A stretch of DNA of 64,000 nt from Paludibacteraceae bacterium (GCA_024401555.1 JAKSKV010000010.1:1-64000), one strand, 5' to 3'. Numbered from the stretch's first letter, positions 36,059 to 45,492 are shown. The notes: generated by a model from the letters alone, not told the origin. Program-made: numbers and translations.

Positions 36059-37447
36059 TTATTTGCAAATGCTCTCGATCTCACCCATGATCTTCTTCGC
36101 CAAAGAATCGGCTTGCTCCATGGTGGCAGCCTCCGAGTAGATACGAATGATTGGTTCGGTGTTGGATTTGCGTAGGTGAACCCAAGAGTCCGAGAAGTCG
36201 ATCTTTACACCATCGATGTCGTTCACCTCCTCGTTGGCGTATTTCTCCTTCATCTTTACTAAAATAGCGTCCACATTGATGTCTGGCGTCAGTTGAATCT
36301 TGTTCTTGGAGATGAAATATGGAGGATATTGTTTTCTCAATTCAGATGGTTTCATGTTTTTCTTCGCCATCAAAGAAAGGAAGAGGGCGATGCCGACAAG
36401 CGCGTCACGGCCGTAGTGGCTCTCAGGGTAGATGACGCCGCCATTTCCTTCTCCTCCGATGATGGCGTTGGTGGCCTTCATCTTTGTGACGACATTCACC
36501 TCGCCTACGGCAGCCGCATTGTACTCGCCTCCGTGTTGGCGAGTGACGTCACGAAGGGCTCTGGTAGAACTTAAATTGGAAACTGTGTTTCCTGGCGTAT
36601 GGCTCAATACATAGTCGGCTACGGAAACCAATGTGTACTCCTCACCGAACATATCGCCGTTTTCGCAGATCATGGCTAAACGATCAACGTCTGGATCTAC
36701 CACGAAGCCGACGTCGGCCTTCTCGCTTTTCATCTTGTCTGAAATTTCAGTTAGGTGGGCAGGAAGTGGCTCTGGATTGTGTGCGAATTTTCCGGTAGGA
36801 TCGCAATTGAGCTTCACGACCTCTTTCACGCCCAATTTCTCAAGTAGTTGAGGCAATACGATACCTCCTACCGAGTTGACACAGTCGATGATCACTTTGA
36901 AGTTTGCCTTCTTGATTGCCTCGACATCAACCAGTTTTAGTTTGAGGACGTCGTCAATGTGGATGTTGTTGTAGTCGTTCTTGTATGTGATCTTTCCAAG
37001 GTTGTCCACCTCGGCGAATTCGTAGTCGTTGTTCTCCGCCATGGCAAGAACTGCCTTACCCTCTTGGTCGTTAAGGAATTCTCCCTTTTCGTTCAGAAGT
37101 TTTAGCGCGTTCCACTGCTTAGGATTGTGGCTGGCGGTCAAAATGATACCTCCGCATGCACCCTCCTTTTGGACAGCGATTTCTGTCGTGGGAGTGGAGG
37201 CTAAGCCGATATTGGTGACATTCAAACCAAGGCCGATCAAAGTGCCTGATACAAGGTGATCCACCATTTCGCCGGAGATGCGGGCGTCGCGTCCGACAAC
37301 GATCAAATTGCTTTTGCACTTTGTGTTTCGTTTGATGAATGTACCGTATGCTGCTGTGAATTTTACTACGTCAAGAGGTGTCAAGCCGTCGCCGATGGCT
37401 CCTCCGATTGTTCCTCGGATACCGGAAATAGATTTAATAAGTGTCAT
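36059..37447 (-). CDS. glmM: Phosphoglucosamine mutase
   Basis: 462 residues. Alpha-D-phosphohexomutase superfamily, converting glucosamine-6-P to glucosamine-1-P for cell-wall synthesis. Catalytic serine S106 lies in TASHNP; the metal loop is DPDVDRL; the sugar loop is GEGNGG, not the GEESGH of typical phosphomannomutases. The phosphate-binding end is RKSNTEPIIRIYSEA. Own promoter, convergent with ispE. Confidence 0.85.
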   Translation of the reverse strand: MTLIKSISGIRGTIGGAIGDGLTPLDVVKFTAAYGTFIKRNTKCKSNLIVVGRDARISGEMVDHLVSGTLIGLGLNVTNIGLASTPTTEIAVQKEGACGGIILTASHNPKQWNALKLLNEKGEFLNDQEGKAVLAMAENNDYEFAEVDNLGKITYKNDYNNIHIDDVLKLKLVDVEAIKKANFKVIIDCVNSVGGIVLPQLLEKLGVKEVVKLNCDPTGKFAHNPEPLPAHLTEISDKMKSEKADVGFVVDPDVDRLAMICENGDMFGEEYTLVSVADYVLSHTPGNTVSNLSSTRALRDVTRQHGGEYNAAAVGEVNVVTKMKATNAIIGGEGNGGVIYPESHYGRDALVGIALFLSLMAKKNMKPSELRKQYPPYFISKNKIQLTPDINVDAILVKMKEKYANEEVNDIDGVKIDFSDSWVHLRKSNTEPIIRIYSEAATMEQADSLAKKIMGEIESICK

Positions 37448-37488
37448 ATTGTTTGTTATTTTTACGTTTTTTTATCATCATGCATCCG

Positions 37489-37496
37489 CAAATATA
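37489..37496 (-). promoter_or_regulatory. -7 box of glmM
   Basis: TATATTTG on the minus strand, about 42 bases before the glmM start; divergent from the tamL box. Confidence 0.5.
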
Positions 37497-37519
37497 CTTA
37501 TTTTATAATTCTTATATAG

Positions 37520-37527
37520 TATCTTTG
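37520..37527 (+). promoter_or_regulatory. -7 box of tamL-like gene
   Basis: TATCTTTG, 17 bases before the start codon. Confidence 0.5.
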
Positions 37528-37544
37528 TCGAAAGATTATGTCAG

Positions 37545-39896
37545 ATGAGAGGAAGAACATCTAAAGTTGGTTGTTTTGTTGTGGCGATGGTTGCGTTTTT
37601 ACTGTCGTCATGCTCTCCTACTAAATATGTGCCTGACAACTCATATCTACTTGACAAAGTGCAGATTGATGCGGGAAATAGCGAGGTGAGCAATTCCGAT
37701 TTGAACAAACATCTGCGTCAGCGTCCTAATTTTAAGGCGTTCGGAATCTTCCGTATCTACCTTGCCGTCTATAATATGTCCGGTAGGGACTCCACAAAGA
37801 AAATCAACCGTAAATTGAGAAGCATCGGTGAGGCACCGGTTATTTATGATCCCTTTATGACCTATCGCTCGGAAAAGGAGCTACAGGCCTATATGAAATC
37901 CAAGGGATACATGAATGCGGAAGTGTCGTCGTCGGTGAAGTTTAAACGGAAGAAGAGGGCGGAGGTGGTTTACAACGTCATGCCTGGCGATCCTTATCGT
38001 GTCGGCAAAATTGAATGTGATATTCCAAGTGATCGAGTCCTTGATTCTGTGCTCCATTTAAGGGGTGGATGGCCCAATACCAAATTGAAGCCGGGTATGA
38101 TGTTCGATGTGGATGAGTTGGATGCGGAACGCGAGCGATTGGCGAAGTTCCTCCGCAGAAGGGGATATTACCATTTCAACAAAGATTATTTGAATTATAC
38201 GGCGGATAGCACGGTGGGCGATCGTAAGATAGACGTTACACTTCATGTGAAACCTTATAGTAAAGTGTTGCCCAATGGCGATAGGGAAGAGACCAACCAT
38301 AACCGTTACCGAGTCCGCCATATTTATGTGACTGAACATAGTCGCACGGAACAGTCGGGCGAAGAGTTGCACCGCGACACGCTTGATTACTCTGAAAGCA
38401 TGACGTTGCTCTCGCAAAGTAAACCTTTCCTTCGTCCGTCGATCATAGACGATGAATTGTGGATCGAGACCGATTCCTTGTACAACGAATTCTTCGTGGA
38501 GAGGAGCTATTCCAGGTTGAATGGTTTGGGAATTTTGCGTTCATCCAACATCCGTTTCACCGATTTGCAAAACGACAAACATGAGGTGGATTGTGAGATA
38601 GATCTCTATCCGGCTAAGCCGCAATCCTTCTCTTTTGATGTGGAGGGTACCAATTCTGAAGGTGATTTGGGCTTTGCCTTGAACTTGGGATATGCCCATA
38701 AGAATGTTTTCCGAGGCTCCGAATTGTTGAGTGTGAAGGCTCGCTATGCGCAGGAGGCCTATTCGGGATTGAGTGAGATCCTTCATCGTTATGTCCTTGA
38801 TTTAGGCGGTGAGGTGGGGATTACCTTCCCAAGATTCCTTTTCCCCTTCCTGAGACGGGACTTTAAACGGAAAATTTCCGCCAGCACCAGCTTCAATGTA
38901 CGATACAACTACCAATTGCGTCCTGATACTTACGACCGAAAATCTTTTGCTGGAAGTATGAAGTATTTGTGGACTTGGCGTCGATTCTACAATTATACGC
39001 TGGATCTGATAGATGTGAATTATGTGAAGATCAAGACAGATCCGAGCTTCGATTCCATTTATAGCGCAGATCGCTACTCTGTCTTGCGGGAGAGTTATTC
39101 CGACCACTTTGTGATGAATGCCGGCTTCTCCGTTACTTACAACAATCAGGCCCAAATCACGAAAGATAATAAGACCTATTATCGTTTGGCTGTGGAGTCG
39201 GCTGGCGCTCTATTAAACGGAATCTGTCATCTGTTCGTTAAGAAGGAGGACGAGGATGCCCCTTATAAAATTGGTCATGTTCCATTCTCTCAATATGTGA
39301 AATTTGAGGCCGACTATGCCTATAATCAGAAGTTGGACGGAAGAAACCATTTGGTTTATCACGTCGGTTTTGGTGTGGCGGTGCCTTATGGAAACGCTTC
39401 TGTCGTGCCGTTTGAGCGAAGGTTTTTTGGCGGTGGAGCGAATGGTGTTCGAGGATGGTCTGTCAGAACATTGGGTCCAGGGCAATATTCATCTGATGGA
39501 TACAATGATTTTGTGAAGCAATCCGGTGATGTGAAGTTGCTGATGAATGTGGAATACCGAACCAAATTGATCTGGAAAGTGGAGGCGGCGGCCTTTGTTG
39601 ATGCGGGAAATATTTGGACGGTTAATGATTCCCCATCTCAACCGAATGGTCAATTCAAGTGGAATAGTTTCTACAAGCAGATCGCATTGGCGTATGGCTT
39701 GGGTATCCGATTGGATTTCTCCTACTTCCTAATCCGTTTTGATTTGGGCGTGAAGTGTTACAACCCTGCTAATATTGGTAGGAACAAGGGGGAAAATCCC
39801 TCGCGGTCGGATCTGCTTCACGGACCTTGGCGTTTTTATGGTCTGAATTGGAAGGATGACTGTGCCATTCACTTTGCGGTGGGCTATCCATTCTGA
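37545..39896 (+). CDS. TamL-type lipoprotein of the BamA/TamA (Omp85) family
   Basis: 783 residues. A lipoprotein signal ending SSC distinguishes it from BamA and fits TamL, the Bacteroidota lipidated TamA. POTRA-type regions fill about 40-330, and a 16-strand Omp85 barrel the rest, with the lid motif V-R636-G637-W638 inside FGGGANGVRGW and a C-terminal AVGYPF ending. TamL works with TamB in envelope biogenesis; a tamB gene is not adjacent here. Confidence 0.85.
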   Translation: MRGRTSKVGCFVVAMVAFLLSSCSPTKYVPDNSYLLDKVQIDAGNSEVSNSDLNKHLRQRPNFKAFGIFRIYLAVYNMSGRDSTKKINRKLRSIGEAPVIYDPFMTYRSEKELQAYMKSKGYMNAEVSSSVKFKRKKRAEVVYNVMPGDPYRVGKIECDIPSDRVLDSVLHLRGGWPNTKLKPGMMFDVDELDAERERLAKFLRRRGYYHFNKDYLNYTADSTVGDRKIDVTLHVKPYSKVLPNGDREETNHNRYRVRHIYVTEHSRTEQSGEELHRDTLDYSESMTLLSQSKPFLRPSIIDDELWIETDSLYNEFFVERSYSRLNGLGILRSSNIRFTDLQNDKHEVDCEIDLYPAKPQSFSFDVEGTNSEGDLGFALNLGYAHKNVFRGSELLSVKARYAQEAYSGLSEILHRYVLDLGGEVGITFPRFLFPFLRRDFKRKISASTSFNVRYNYQLRPDTYDRKSFAGSMKYLWTWRRFYNYTLDLIDVNYVKIKTDPSFDSIYSADRYSVLRESYSDHFVMNAGFSVTYNNQAQITKDNKTYYRLAVESAGALLNGICHLFVKKEDEDAPYKIGHVPFSQYVKFEADYAYNQKLDGRNHLVYHVGFGVAVPYGNASVVPFERRFFGGGANGVRGWSVRTLGPGQYSSDGYNDFVKQSGDVKLLMNVEYRTKLIWKVEAAAFVDAGNIWTVNDSPSQPNGQFKWNSFYKQIALAYGLGIRLDFSYFLIRFDLGVKCYNPANIGRNKGENPSRSDLLHGPWRFYGLNWKDDCAIHFAVGYPF

Positions 39897-40002
39897 TGTG
39901 TTTTCTGCTTGAGAATATCTGTTAATAATTTGTTTATCAGTATGATATTGAAATCAATGGAAATTTTTCGTGCTAACATTAGGGAATAAGACAAATTTGT
40001 AT

Positions 40003-40010
40003 TACCTTTG
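40003..40010 (+). promoter_or_regulatory. -7 box of tRNA-Arg(TCT)
   Basis: TACCTTTG, 17 bases upstream of the tRNA. Confidence 0.6.
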
Positions 40011-40027
40011 CGGTCACAAATAAGGAT

Positions 40028-40104
40028 GGTCGGGTAGCTCAGTTGGATAGAGCAACAGCCTTCTAAGCTGTGGGTCGAGGGTTCGAATCCCTCCTCGATC
40101 ACCA
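40028..40104 (+). tRNA. tRNA-Arg (anticodon TCT)
   Basis: 77 bases including an encoded CCA. Acceptor GGTCGGG pairs with CTCGATC (G-U pairs at two positions). Anticodon stem ACAGC/GCTGT encloses loop CTTCTAA, giving anticodon TCT. The T arm is GAGGG-TTCGAAT-CCCTC. It marks the left edge of the accessory island. Confidence 0.95.
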
Positions 40105-40108
40105 TAGG

Positions 40109-40150
40109 CTGAAAATCAGAAGTTTAGTATGATTTTCAGTCTTTTTTTTT
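40109..40150 (+). terminator. Terminator of tRNA-Arg(TCT)
   Basis: CTGAAAATCA (40109-40118) pairs with TGATTTTCAG (40130-40139), followed by a long T run that overlaps the 3' end of the convergent island gene. Confidence 0.8.
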
Positions 40151-40984
40151 CTTTTCTGAAATTTCTGCCATTATATCTTCAAATGGTTTTATTGGTTGAT
40201 CCTTCTCTTTTATCTTTATTGCAATTTTATCGATATGTTTTCCAGCAATAATAGTACTAGACTTGGCAAAATTGTCCACGTTTTTCTTGTTGAAAAGAAT
40301 CCACATATCGCCATCTATTAATGGCGACCCGTCAGAATCATCTACTAATTCTTCTGCATTAGTTAATATATCATGAATCGTCTTGGAAACATCTATATGA
40401 GTTCTTGCTAATATATCATCACTTACTATCATATTTTGTTGTTGTGTGACAACGCAATCCTTTATAACCCACACGATATGAATATTCTCCCTATTATACC
40501 CACTCATATCACAATAATTAACAATCTCAATGAGTTTTCGGACATTATGAAGCGTGATATCAAAAATCATATTATCCTTAGTTGTCCGACTGCTTGCATG
40601 TTGAATGAATTGTTGCACAGTCCGTCTGTCGAATTTCTTTATATTGCAAAAAGAATGCAAATTTGAAACATCTTGTTCGTCGTTTAGATTAGTTTGTGAA
40701 ATATGTTTTCCATAAAGTTTGAAATATTCTGTATCAATAGGACTATTCATTTGAAATTTTTTTATTTGCTCCTTGATGAAATCAACATCAAAATGCTTCC
40801 CCTCAAATGCTATTTCGTTATCTAAAGCAAAACTATTTCCACATTCTGCTCCACCTGCCAGAATTAAAACATTGCCATATTGGGGATATGTGTGTTCTTC
40901 TAAAGTAATAGCGGATTCTTCACGAATTCGTTTGACGGATTCTATGATTATTTCATTCCGCTTTGATTTTGTTATTCGTTTCAT
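40136..40984 (-). CDS. P-loop kinase-like protein with substituted Walker A lysine
   Basis: 282 residues from the ATG at 40984; the longer frame would use GTG. Residues 4-23 (ITKSKRNEIIIESVKRIREE) match a motif found in another island protein. Next comes a nucleotide-kinase-like strand and loop, VLILAGGAECGNS (44-51 for the loop), where the Walker A lysine is replaced by Asn. EGKHFDVDFIKEQIKKF, a kinase-like substrate segment, follows. The rest is mixed alpha/beta with a Lys-rich tail. It resembles kinase-like proteins carried by large phages and mobile elements; activity is doubtful without the lysine. Confidence 0.5.
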   Translation of the reverse strand: MKRITKSKRNEIIIESVKRIREESAITLEEHTYPQYGNVLILAGGAECGNSFALDNEIAFEGKHFDVDFIKEQIKKFQMNSPIDTEYFKLYGKHISQTNLNDEQDVSNLHSFCNIKKFDRRTVQQFIQHASSRTTKDNMIFDITLHNVRKLIEIVNYCDMSGYNRENIHIVWVIKDCVVTQQQNMIVSDDILARTHIDVSKTIHDILTNAEELVDDSDGSPLIDGDMWILFNKKNVDNFAKSSTIIAGKHIDKIAIKIKEKDQPIKPFEDIMAEISEKKKKD

Positions 40985-41000
40985 CTTAATTATCACTATA

Positions 41001-41726
41001 TTAAAAAGTATCTGTCAGAAGTCCCTTTTTCAAAGTTTCTCGTACATATTCAGGCACATGTAATGCTGGCAATACGTAGTGAGATAGAATATGCTCGTGA
41101 GAACCTTTGTCATCTGTAAGTATAGTGTATTGATCATCACTCCAGTCCATTAGGGAATAGTTGTTCCCTCTAACGCCCGTTTCATGTTCAATACGATCAT
41201 TTACTTCCTTGATGTGTTCTGCAGTTATAGGAGTGCCATAGACTATTCCCCAATGGCTATGGGGCCCTTCTTCTGGAATCATTACTATATCGCCTCTTTT
41301 GAATCGTATCATCTCTTTAGGTCGACCATAAAAAGGGTTTTCGTCCTCGTCATAGTTCCTTAGAAGGGATTCGTCAACCAATTGGCCATTTACGTAGGTC
41401 CATTCCTTTATGTAGGCATTAGGATGCATCATGCAACACATTGCTTTTTCTCGGATGAATGCACAATAGAGTTCTCTATCATCGTTAAATGAATCTTCAT
41501 GCATCATCTCCAGACTTTCCAATGCACGTTCTTTGGTTGGGAATAGTCCAACCGACTCTCTACTCAGCCCGCAATCTAAATGTCCAAAAACATCTAGCTT
41601 TTCTTTGAATTCTTCATCTGAATAGTTCAGTTTTTTGGCAAGCGACCAGACTTCCATTTCGAAAATGGTTGACGAATATAATCCGGTGCGGATAAGCACG
41701 CTTTCTTTTGTATCTCTATGGTTCAT
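41001..41726 (-). CDS. Island protein of unknown function
   Basis: 241 residues with an unusually good Shine-Dalgarno (AAAGGAG) for this genome, 7 bases before the ATG. It is acidic and cytoplasmic. The C-terminal half has an SH3-like beta pattern (FKRGDIVMIPEEG and GIVYGTP) and ends in a conserved-looking SHEHILSHYVLPAL segment. I recognise no enzyme motif. It precedes the P-loop gene by 16 bases, so the two are probably co-transcribed. Confidence 0.55.
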   Translation of the reverse strand: MNHRDTKESVLIRTGLYSSTIFEMEVWSLAKKLNYSDEEFKEKLDVFGHLDCGLSRESVGLFPTKERALESLEMMHEDSFNDDRELYCAFIREKAMCCMMHPNAYIKEWTYVNGQLVDESLLRNYDEDENPFYGRPKEMIRFKRGDIVMIPEEGPHSHWGIVYGTPITAEHIKEVNDRIEHETGVRGNNYSLMDWSDDQYTILTDDKGSHEHILSHYVLPALHVPEYVRETLKKGLLTDTF

Positions 41727-41781
41727 TGTAATTCTCCTTTGTCGTTTTAGTCAATAATTGATGGGATGTTCCCAAGTAATG

Positions 41782-42384
41782 TTAAGCTTTACGACGTCTC
41801 ATCATATCCAGATCTATGAGATTGAACAGCGTTTGCTTCATCTCCCTTACATACTTGAATGTCATGAAATGTTCGGGAAGGATCTTTTCGTCCAGCATTT
41901 CTAATTTGTAGAATATCTGCTCATAATCCTTCTTAATATCCTCACCGAGCAACTGATCGTGAGCAGTATAGTGACATAAGACATTATACAGATTGTCGTA
42001 ATGCAGTTCGCCAAACTCGTTGAGCATCTCCTCGGTGAATTCAAATTCGGTCTGCCCATCAGGACGTCCTGGCTTGTAGCAACATTTTCCAACAAACTGC
42101 TTGAGGTCGCGAATAGGATTGGTTACTGGATTCACTACAAGTTTCGGACCATCATATTCAGCACACATGGTGTAGTACCCACCAAGCGAAGTTCCTGCCA
42201 CAAGGCATACGTCATTCTCACGGATATATGCATTGATTTTCTCCATAGAGGCCTTTGCATGATGATCCACCTCTATGCTATACCACTCGTATTCGGGATA
42301 ACGCTTCCGCATCTCCTTTACATGGACATTGTTTGGACATCCAGCAAATCCATGGATCCAAAGTATTGTTCGTTTGCTGTCCAT
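41782..42384 (-). CDS. YqiA/UPF0227-like alpha/beta hydrolase
   Basis: 200 residues from the ATG at 42384 (the longer frame starts at TTG). A compact alpha/beta hydrolase: oxyanion loop IHGFAG, nucleophile elbow G-T-S-L-G-G (Ser66 from this start), a VVNPVTNP strand as in YqiA-like esterases, and candidate acid and His in YTAHDQLLG and LPEHFMTF. An esterase on an accessory island, partner unknown. Confidence 0.7.
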   Translation of the reverse strand: MDSKRTILWIHGFAGCPNNVHVKEMRKRYPEYEWYSIEVDHHAKASMEKINAYIRENDVCLVAGTSLGGYYTMCAEYDGPKLVVNPVTNPIRDLKQFVGKCCYKPGRPDGQTEFEFTEEMLNEFGELHYDNLYNVLCHYTAHDQLLGEDIKKDYEQIFYKLEMLDEKILPEHFMTFKYVREMKQTLFNLIDLDMMRRRKA

Positions 42385-42396
42385 AGTTTTCAATGA

Positions 42397-42642
42397 TTAC
42401 GCTATAATCGTTATAATATCCTCCGGGAATACCATACAGCACAAAAAGCCACTCTCCTCGTGAATTGTATACATATTGCAAAACTCTATAATTTGTTTGA
42501 TTGTGCCAATGGCTTCCTGTTCTGGATAGTCATTAAGACATGTAGAAGTGGCAGTCCCAGCCATTTTACATGCATGAAAGGATAATTCACGCGTACGGAA
42601 TCTTACTTTATCCCCCACATTGTATGTTATGTTTTTATCCAT
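42397..42642 (-). CDS. Small island protein of unknown function
   Basis: 81 residues. Opens with VGDKVRFRTRE, then GTIKQIIEFCNMYTIHEESG and a final VFPEDI strand: the outline of a small SH3/KOW-like beta barrel. Four cysteines are scattered without a metal-site pattern. Ends 12 bases before the hydrolase start, so likely the first gene of that unit. Confidence 0.5.
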   Translation of the reverse strand: MDKNITYNVGDKVRFRTRELSFHACKMAGTATSTCLNDYPEQEAIGTIKQIIEFCNMYTIHEESGFLCCMVFPEDIITIIA

Positions 42643-42799
42643 ATTTCAACTGAATTATTTTGGCAACTATATACAATTTGACCTCAAATAGACCAAAGCA
42701 ATAGTAACATAGAGCCAATCGGTCTGTGTTTGATTATTCTGCTTTGTGTCACCACTATATGATTCGGCATATTCCAGAACCTACATATGTATTTCTTAT

Positions 42800-43294
42800 T
42801 CAGTACTCCTTATTAAGTTCTGTTGCTCTGTCTTTGGCTAATGTCTCCGACCGATATAATTCGTCTCTCAAGGGACTATAATTACCCTTAATTAACTTTT
42901 CTACACACCACATGCCATCTTCTTGTGGTGTTGCCACATATCTCGGGAGAATCATAGGAACTTCTAATCCGCCCAAATCATACACAGGTACTACATCGTT
43001 TGCCTCGTTATTATACCAAAAAGTTGTTATTGATGTGTATTGAAGATTACCTATAGTCCTCAATAAGACAGCAAAATGAATACATTCATCCTCTTTCAGT
43101 AAAACGCCCCCGCATTTCTCATAGACAAATAATATCTTCAACATATCAAAAGTACACGTTTCCTCTGAAAGGAAATCGTCTACATTCCATGAATTTTCAT
43201 TTATGCTATCATTCACCCAATTGATTAACGACAGCAATTCATTCGTGCAATATCTACATAATCGACGACGCACATTTAAACTGACATCTACCAT
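42800..43294 (-). CDS. Island protein of unknown function
   Basis: 164 residues, acidic, no signal peptide or membrane segment. N-terminal half helical (RRRLCRYCTNELLSLINWV), C-terminal half mixed with several Trp/Tyr. No motif recognised. Divergent from the 43.4 kb gene, with about 70 AT-rich bases between their starts that should hold both promoters. Confidence 0.45.
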   Translation of the reverse strand: MVDVSLNVRRRLCRYCTNELLSLINWVNDSINENSWNVDDFLSEETCTFDMLKILFVYEKCGGVLLKEDECIHFAVLLRTIGNLQYTSITTFWYNNEANDVVPVYDLGGLEVPMILPRYVATPQEDGMWCVEKLIKGNYSPLRDELYRSETLAKDRATELNKEY

Positions 43295-43363
43295 ATCTTT
43301 TTTTTACAAGTTTAATCATTTTTCTTGAAAAATTGTACTATTTATACAAAAATAAAAAAAAGC

Positions 43364-43981
43364 ATGAATACCCAAAACACAAAAATTGTAAATGGCGCTA
43401 ATCCTTCCATTATTTGGTCTCAATATATGGATTTCTTGGCTGAATACGGGAAATCCATGAAAGCTACATATACCAAGAGAATGAGGGGTAATTCACCTAT
43501 CACTTGGAGTGAACTGGATGCTGTTAACAAACAAATACACGACAAACTAGACTATTTGATGACATGGAGTGAAAAATTCAATCAGAACAATAGTACACAA
43601 CCGCAAGGGAATTCTCTGAAGACACAAGCACAAAACAGCAATGGTGTAGCACAACAGAATATACAAGGGGAATCTAAGTTGCATAAAGGTAAAGTTCGAC
43701 TAACAGAGTCTCAATTGCACAATGTGATTAAAGAATCGATTAGAAGAATATTGAAAGAACAAAACCAGCCAATCGCAAGGGATTTTCTTGATTATGAACT
43801 AGAAGAAGCTTTTTTCGCTGACGAGACTGGCGATACTTATTGGGGTGGACTTAGTAACAATGGAGAAACATTGCAAGATTTCATCGATTCGCTGTCAGAT
43901 TCAGGCTTGACTTATGACACACCTATGAGTGAAATCAACAAGGCTTTGAGAGAGTGTAACATTAAGCCGATTAAATACTAA
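43364..43981 (+). CDS. Island protein carrying the LTESQLHN-VIKESIRRILKE motif
   Basis: 205 residues from the ATG at 43364; the longer frame begins with TTG. A helical N-terminal domain (to about 75), a Gln/Asn-rich linker (76-105), the basic helix LTESQLHNVIKESIRRILKE (113-132) and an acidic C-terminal region. The same 20-residue pattern begins the P-loop protein of this island. Its stop overlaps the stop of the transposase gene, so the native C-terminus may have been altered by IS insertion. Confidence 0.5.
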   Translation: MNTQNTKIVNGANPSIIWSQYMDFLAEYGKSMKATYTKRMRGNSPITWSELDAVNKQIHDKLDYLMTWSEKFNQNNSTQPQGNSLKTQAQNSNGVAQQNIQGESKLHKGKVRLTESQLHNVIKESIRRILKEQNQPIARDFLDYELEEAFFADETGDTYWGGLSNNGETLQDFIDSLSDSGLTYDTPMSEINKALRECNIKPIKY

Positions 43982-44985
43982 GCAACCTTCTGGCACAACA
44001 CAAACTCCCTATTAGGTCTAACCAACCCGATAGAGGTGTGGAACATTTGGCTGAATCGCTCTGATTCAGCCATTTTTCTTGTATTCCAGCGAAAACAAAC
44101 CTCGTCAATGTATGACTGCAAATGCTCGTCACTCACATCGTGGTAGCAACCACTAATCATCCTACGGAAATGGCTCCAAAAACCCTCGATGTTGTTGGTA
44201 TAAACAGCTCCGTCACATACGAACTGTAATGCCCCATGGTTACAAATCCTGTGCTCGTAACCCATGTTTGCAAGCCCCGTATACGCGTTCAACTCGTCGG
44301 TAAACACTGTAGAACCTTGTTCGATTTCACGCTCAATAATCGGCTTCAATGTCTCGCCCTTGGTGTTTGTAACCACTATTGCACGGACGTATGACATGAA
44401 CTCGATATCACCCTTATCATTGACGATTGACGACCGCTCCATCATGCCGAAAACGGGTGTCTTGGTCTTTGTCGAACGTCCTTGTGTATTGGGCGTTCTC
44501 ATCGACTTGTGCTTCCACTTCTCCCTGCCACCGATGTAGACCTCGTCGCACTCCACCTCACCATAGAACGGCTCCATTGTGTTCTGCGCGTACAACGCTC
44601 GTACCTTGTGGAGCATGAACCATGCGGTCTTCTGGGTAACTTTGATGTCGCGAGACAACTGGCAAGAGGAGATTCCCTTCTTGTGGGACGAGATTAGGTA
44701 CATCGCAATGAACCACTTCACGAGGGACACGTTGCTGTCCTCGAAAATAGTTCCCACCCTGCAGGAGAAGTTGCGTTTGCACTTGTTGCAACGGAACCTG
44801 CCGTCCTTTCTCGTGGTGCAGTGGTGTCCGCCGCAGTACGGACAAACGATGTCCTGTTCCTCGCCGACGCCCCATCGGGACTCGGCGATAGCGTTCCTGC
44901 AAGCCTCCTCGTTGTTGAAGTGCATTGTCAAAGCCACAAGGGAATCGAATTGTGAGAAGTCAACCATAACAGATTCGTTTTTCAT
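43978..44985 (-). CDS. IS1595-family transposase (ISXO2-like)
   Basis: 335 residues. N-terminal zinc ribbon with C48-x2-C51 and C66-x2-C69, a helix-turn-helix (SCQLSRDIKVTQKTAWFMLHKVR), then an ISXO2-like DDE-type catalytic domain with D147 in ECDEVYIGG, D230 in VFTDELNAY and NNIEGFW with E267. Full length for the family and apparently intact. I could not find convincing terminal inverted repeats or a target duplication by eye. Confidence 0.9.
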   Translation of the reverse strand: MKNESVMVDFSQFDSLVALTMHFNNEEACRNAIAESRWGVGEEQDIVCPYCGGHHCTTRKDGRFRCNKCKRNFSCRVGTIFEDSNVSLVKWFIAMYLISSHKKGISSCQLSRDIKVTQKTAWFMLHKVRALYAQNTMEPFYGEVECDEVYIGGREKWKHKSMRTPNTQGRSTKTKTPVFGMMERSSIVNDKGDIEFMSYVRAIVVTNTKGETLKPIIEREIEQGSTVFTDELNAYTGLANMGYEHRICNHGALQFVCDGAVYTNNIEGFWSHFRRMISGCYHDVSDEHLQSYIDEVCFRWNTRKMAESERFSQMFHTSIGLVRPNREFVLCQKVA

Positions 44986-45045
44986 ACACTGCGAAGGTAC
45001 GAAAAATAAACGTTATCACCAAATAATTCACTGGTTATCTGCAGG

Positions 45046-45264
45046 TTAAACGCGAAATTTTACAAGGTTAAGCGGTCTGGTGTGTACTTGCAGGGTCAAA
45101 AGGTATATAATTGCCATTATTTTTGTTATGCTCTTAACTTTTTGATGTAATTCTTCTATACTTGAGACTAAGAATTCTTGTGGTTTCCCCTCAATTATTG
45201 GTCCAACGATACCCGCACATTCAAGTTTATCCATTATTCTCGTGGCTTTGTTATATCCAAGTCC
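45046..45264 (-). pseudogene. FtsK/SpoIIIE gamma-domain fragment
   Basis: Reading the minus strand from 45264, GLGYNKATRIMDKLECAGIV then GPIIEGKPQEFLV matches the winged-helix gamma domain that recognises KOPS sites at the end of FtsK. The ATPase part is absent and the frame runs into unrelated codons. A stranded 3' piece of a translocase gene. Confidence 0.65.
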
Positions 45265-45492
45265 TTACGCCTGTCTTGGGGTTGACTTCGTTTAGCCATT
45301 TTTTCAGTAGTTCTCGCTCTTTTTCGTATCCCTCCCAAGATTGCTGCATCTGACATCATAGGTGAACTTCTCTCGATAGTATTTGTCGATGGTTTCAAAA
45401 TCGTTGAATTTTAGTTTCCTCATATTTGTGTGAATTATGATGATTTCATTGCAAAAATAGGAGGATGAAACGTGGAATATAAAAAAAATCAA
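45265..45492 (-). pseudogene. Decayed gene fragments beside the IS element
   Basis: Two protein-like pieces on the minus strand lie in different frames: MRKLKFNDFETIDKYYREKF from 45423, and WEGYEKERELLKKWLNEV within the frame from 45349. They may be parts of one gene broken by frameshift. Parent family not recognised. Confidence 0.35.

Noticed and set aside
43978..45070. Terminal inverted repeats of the IS1595 element
   Set aside because: Candidate matches on both sides were too short and imperfect to report as IS ends.
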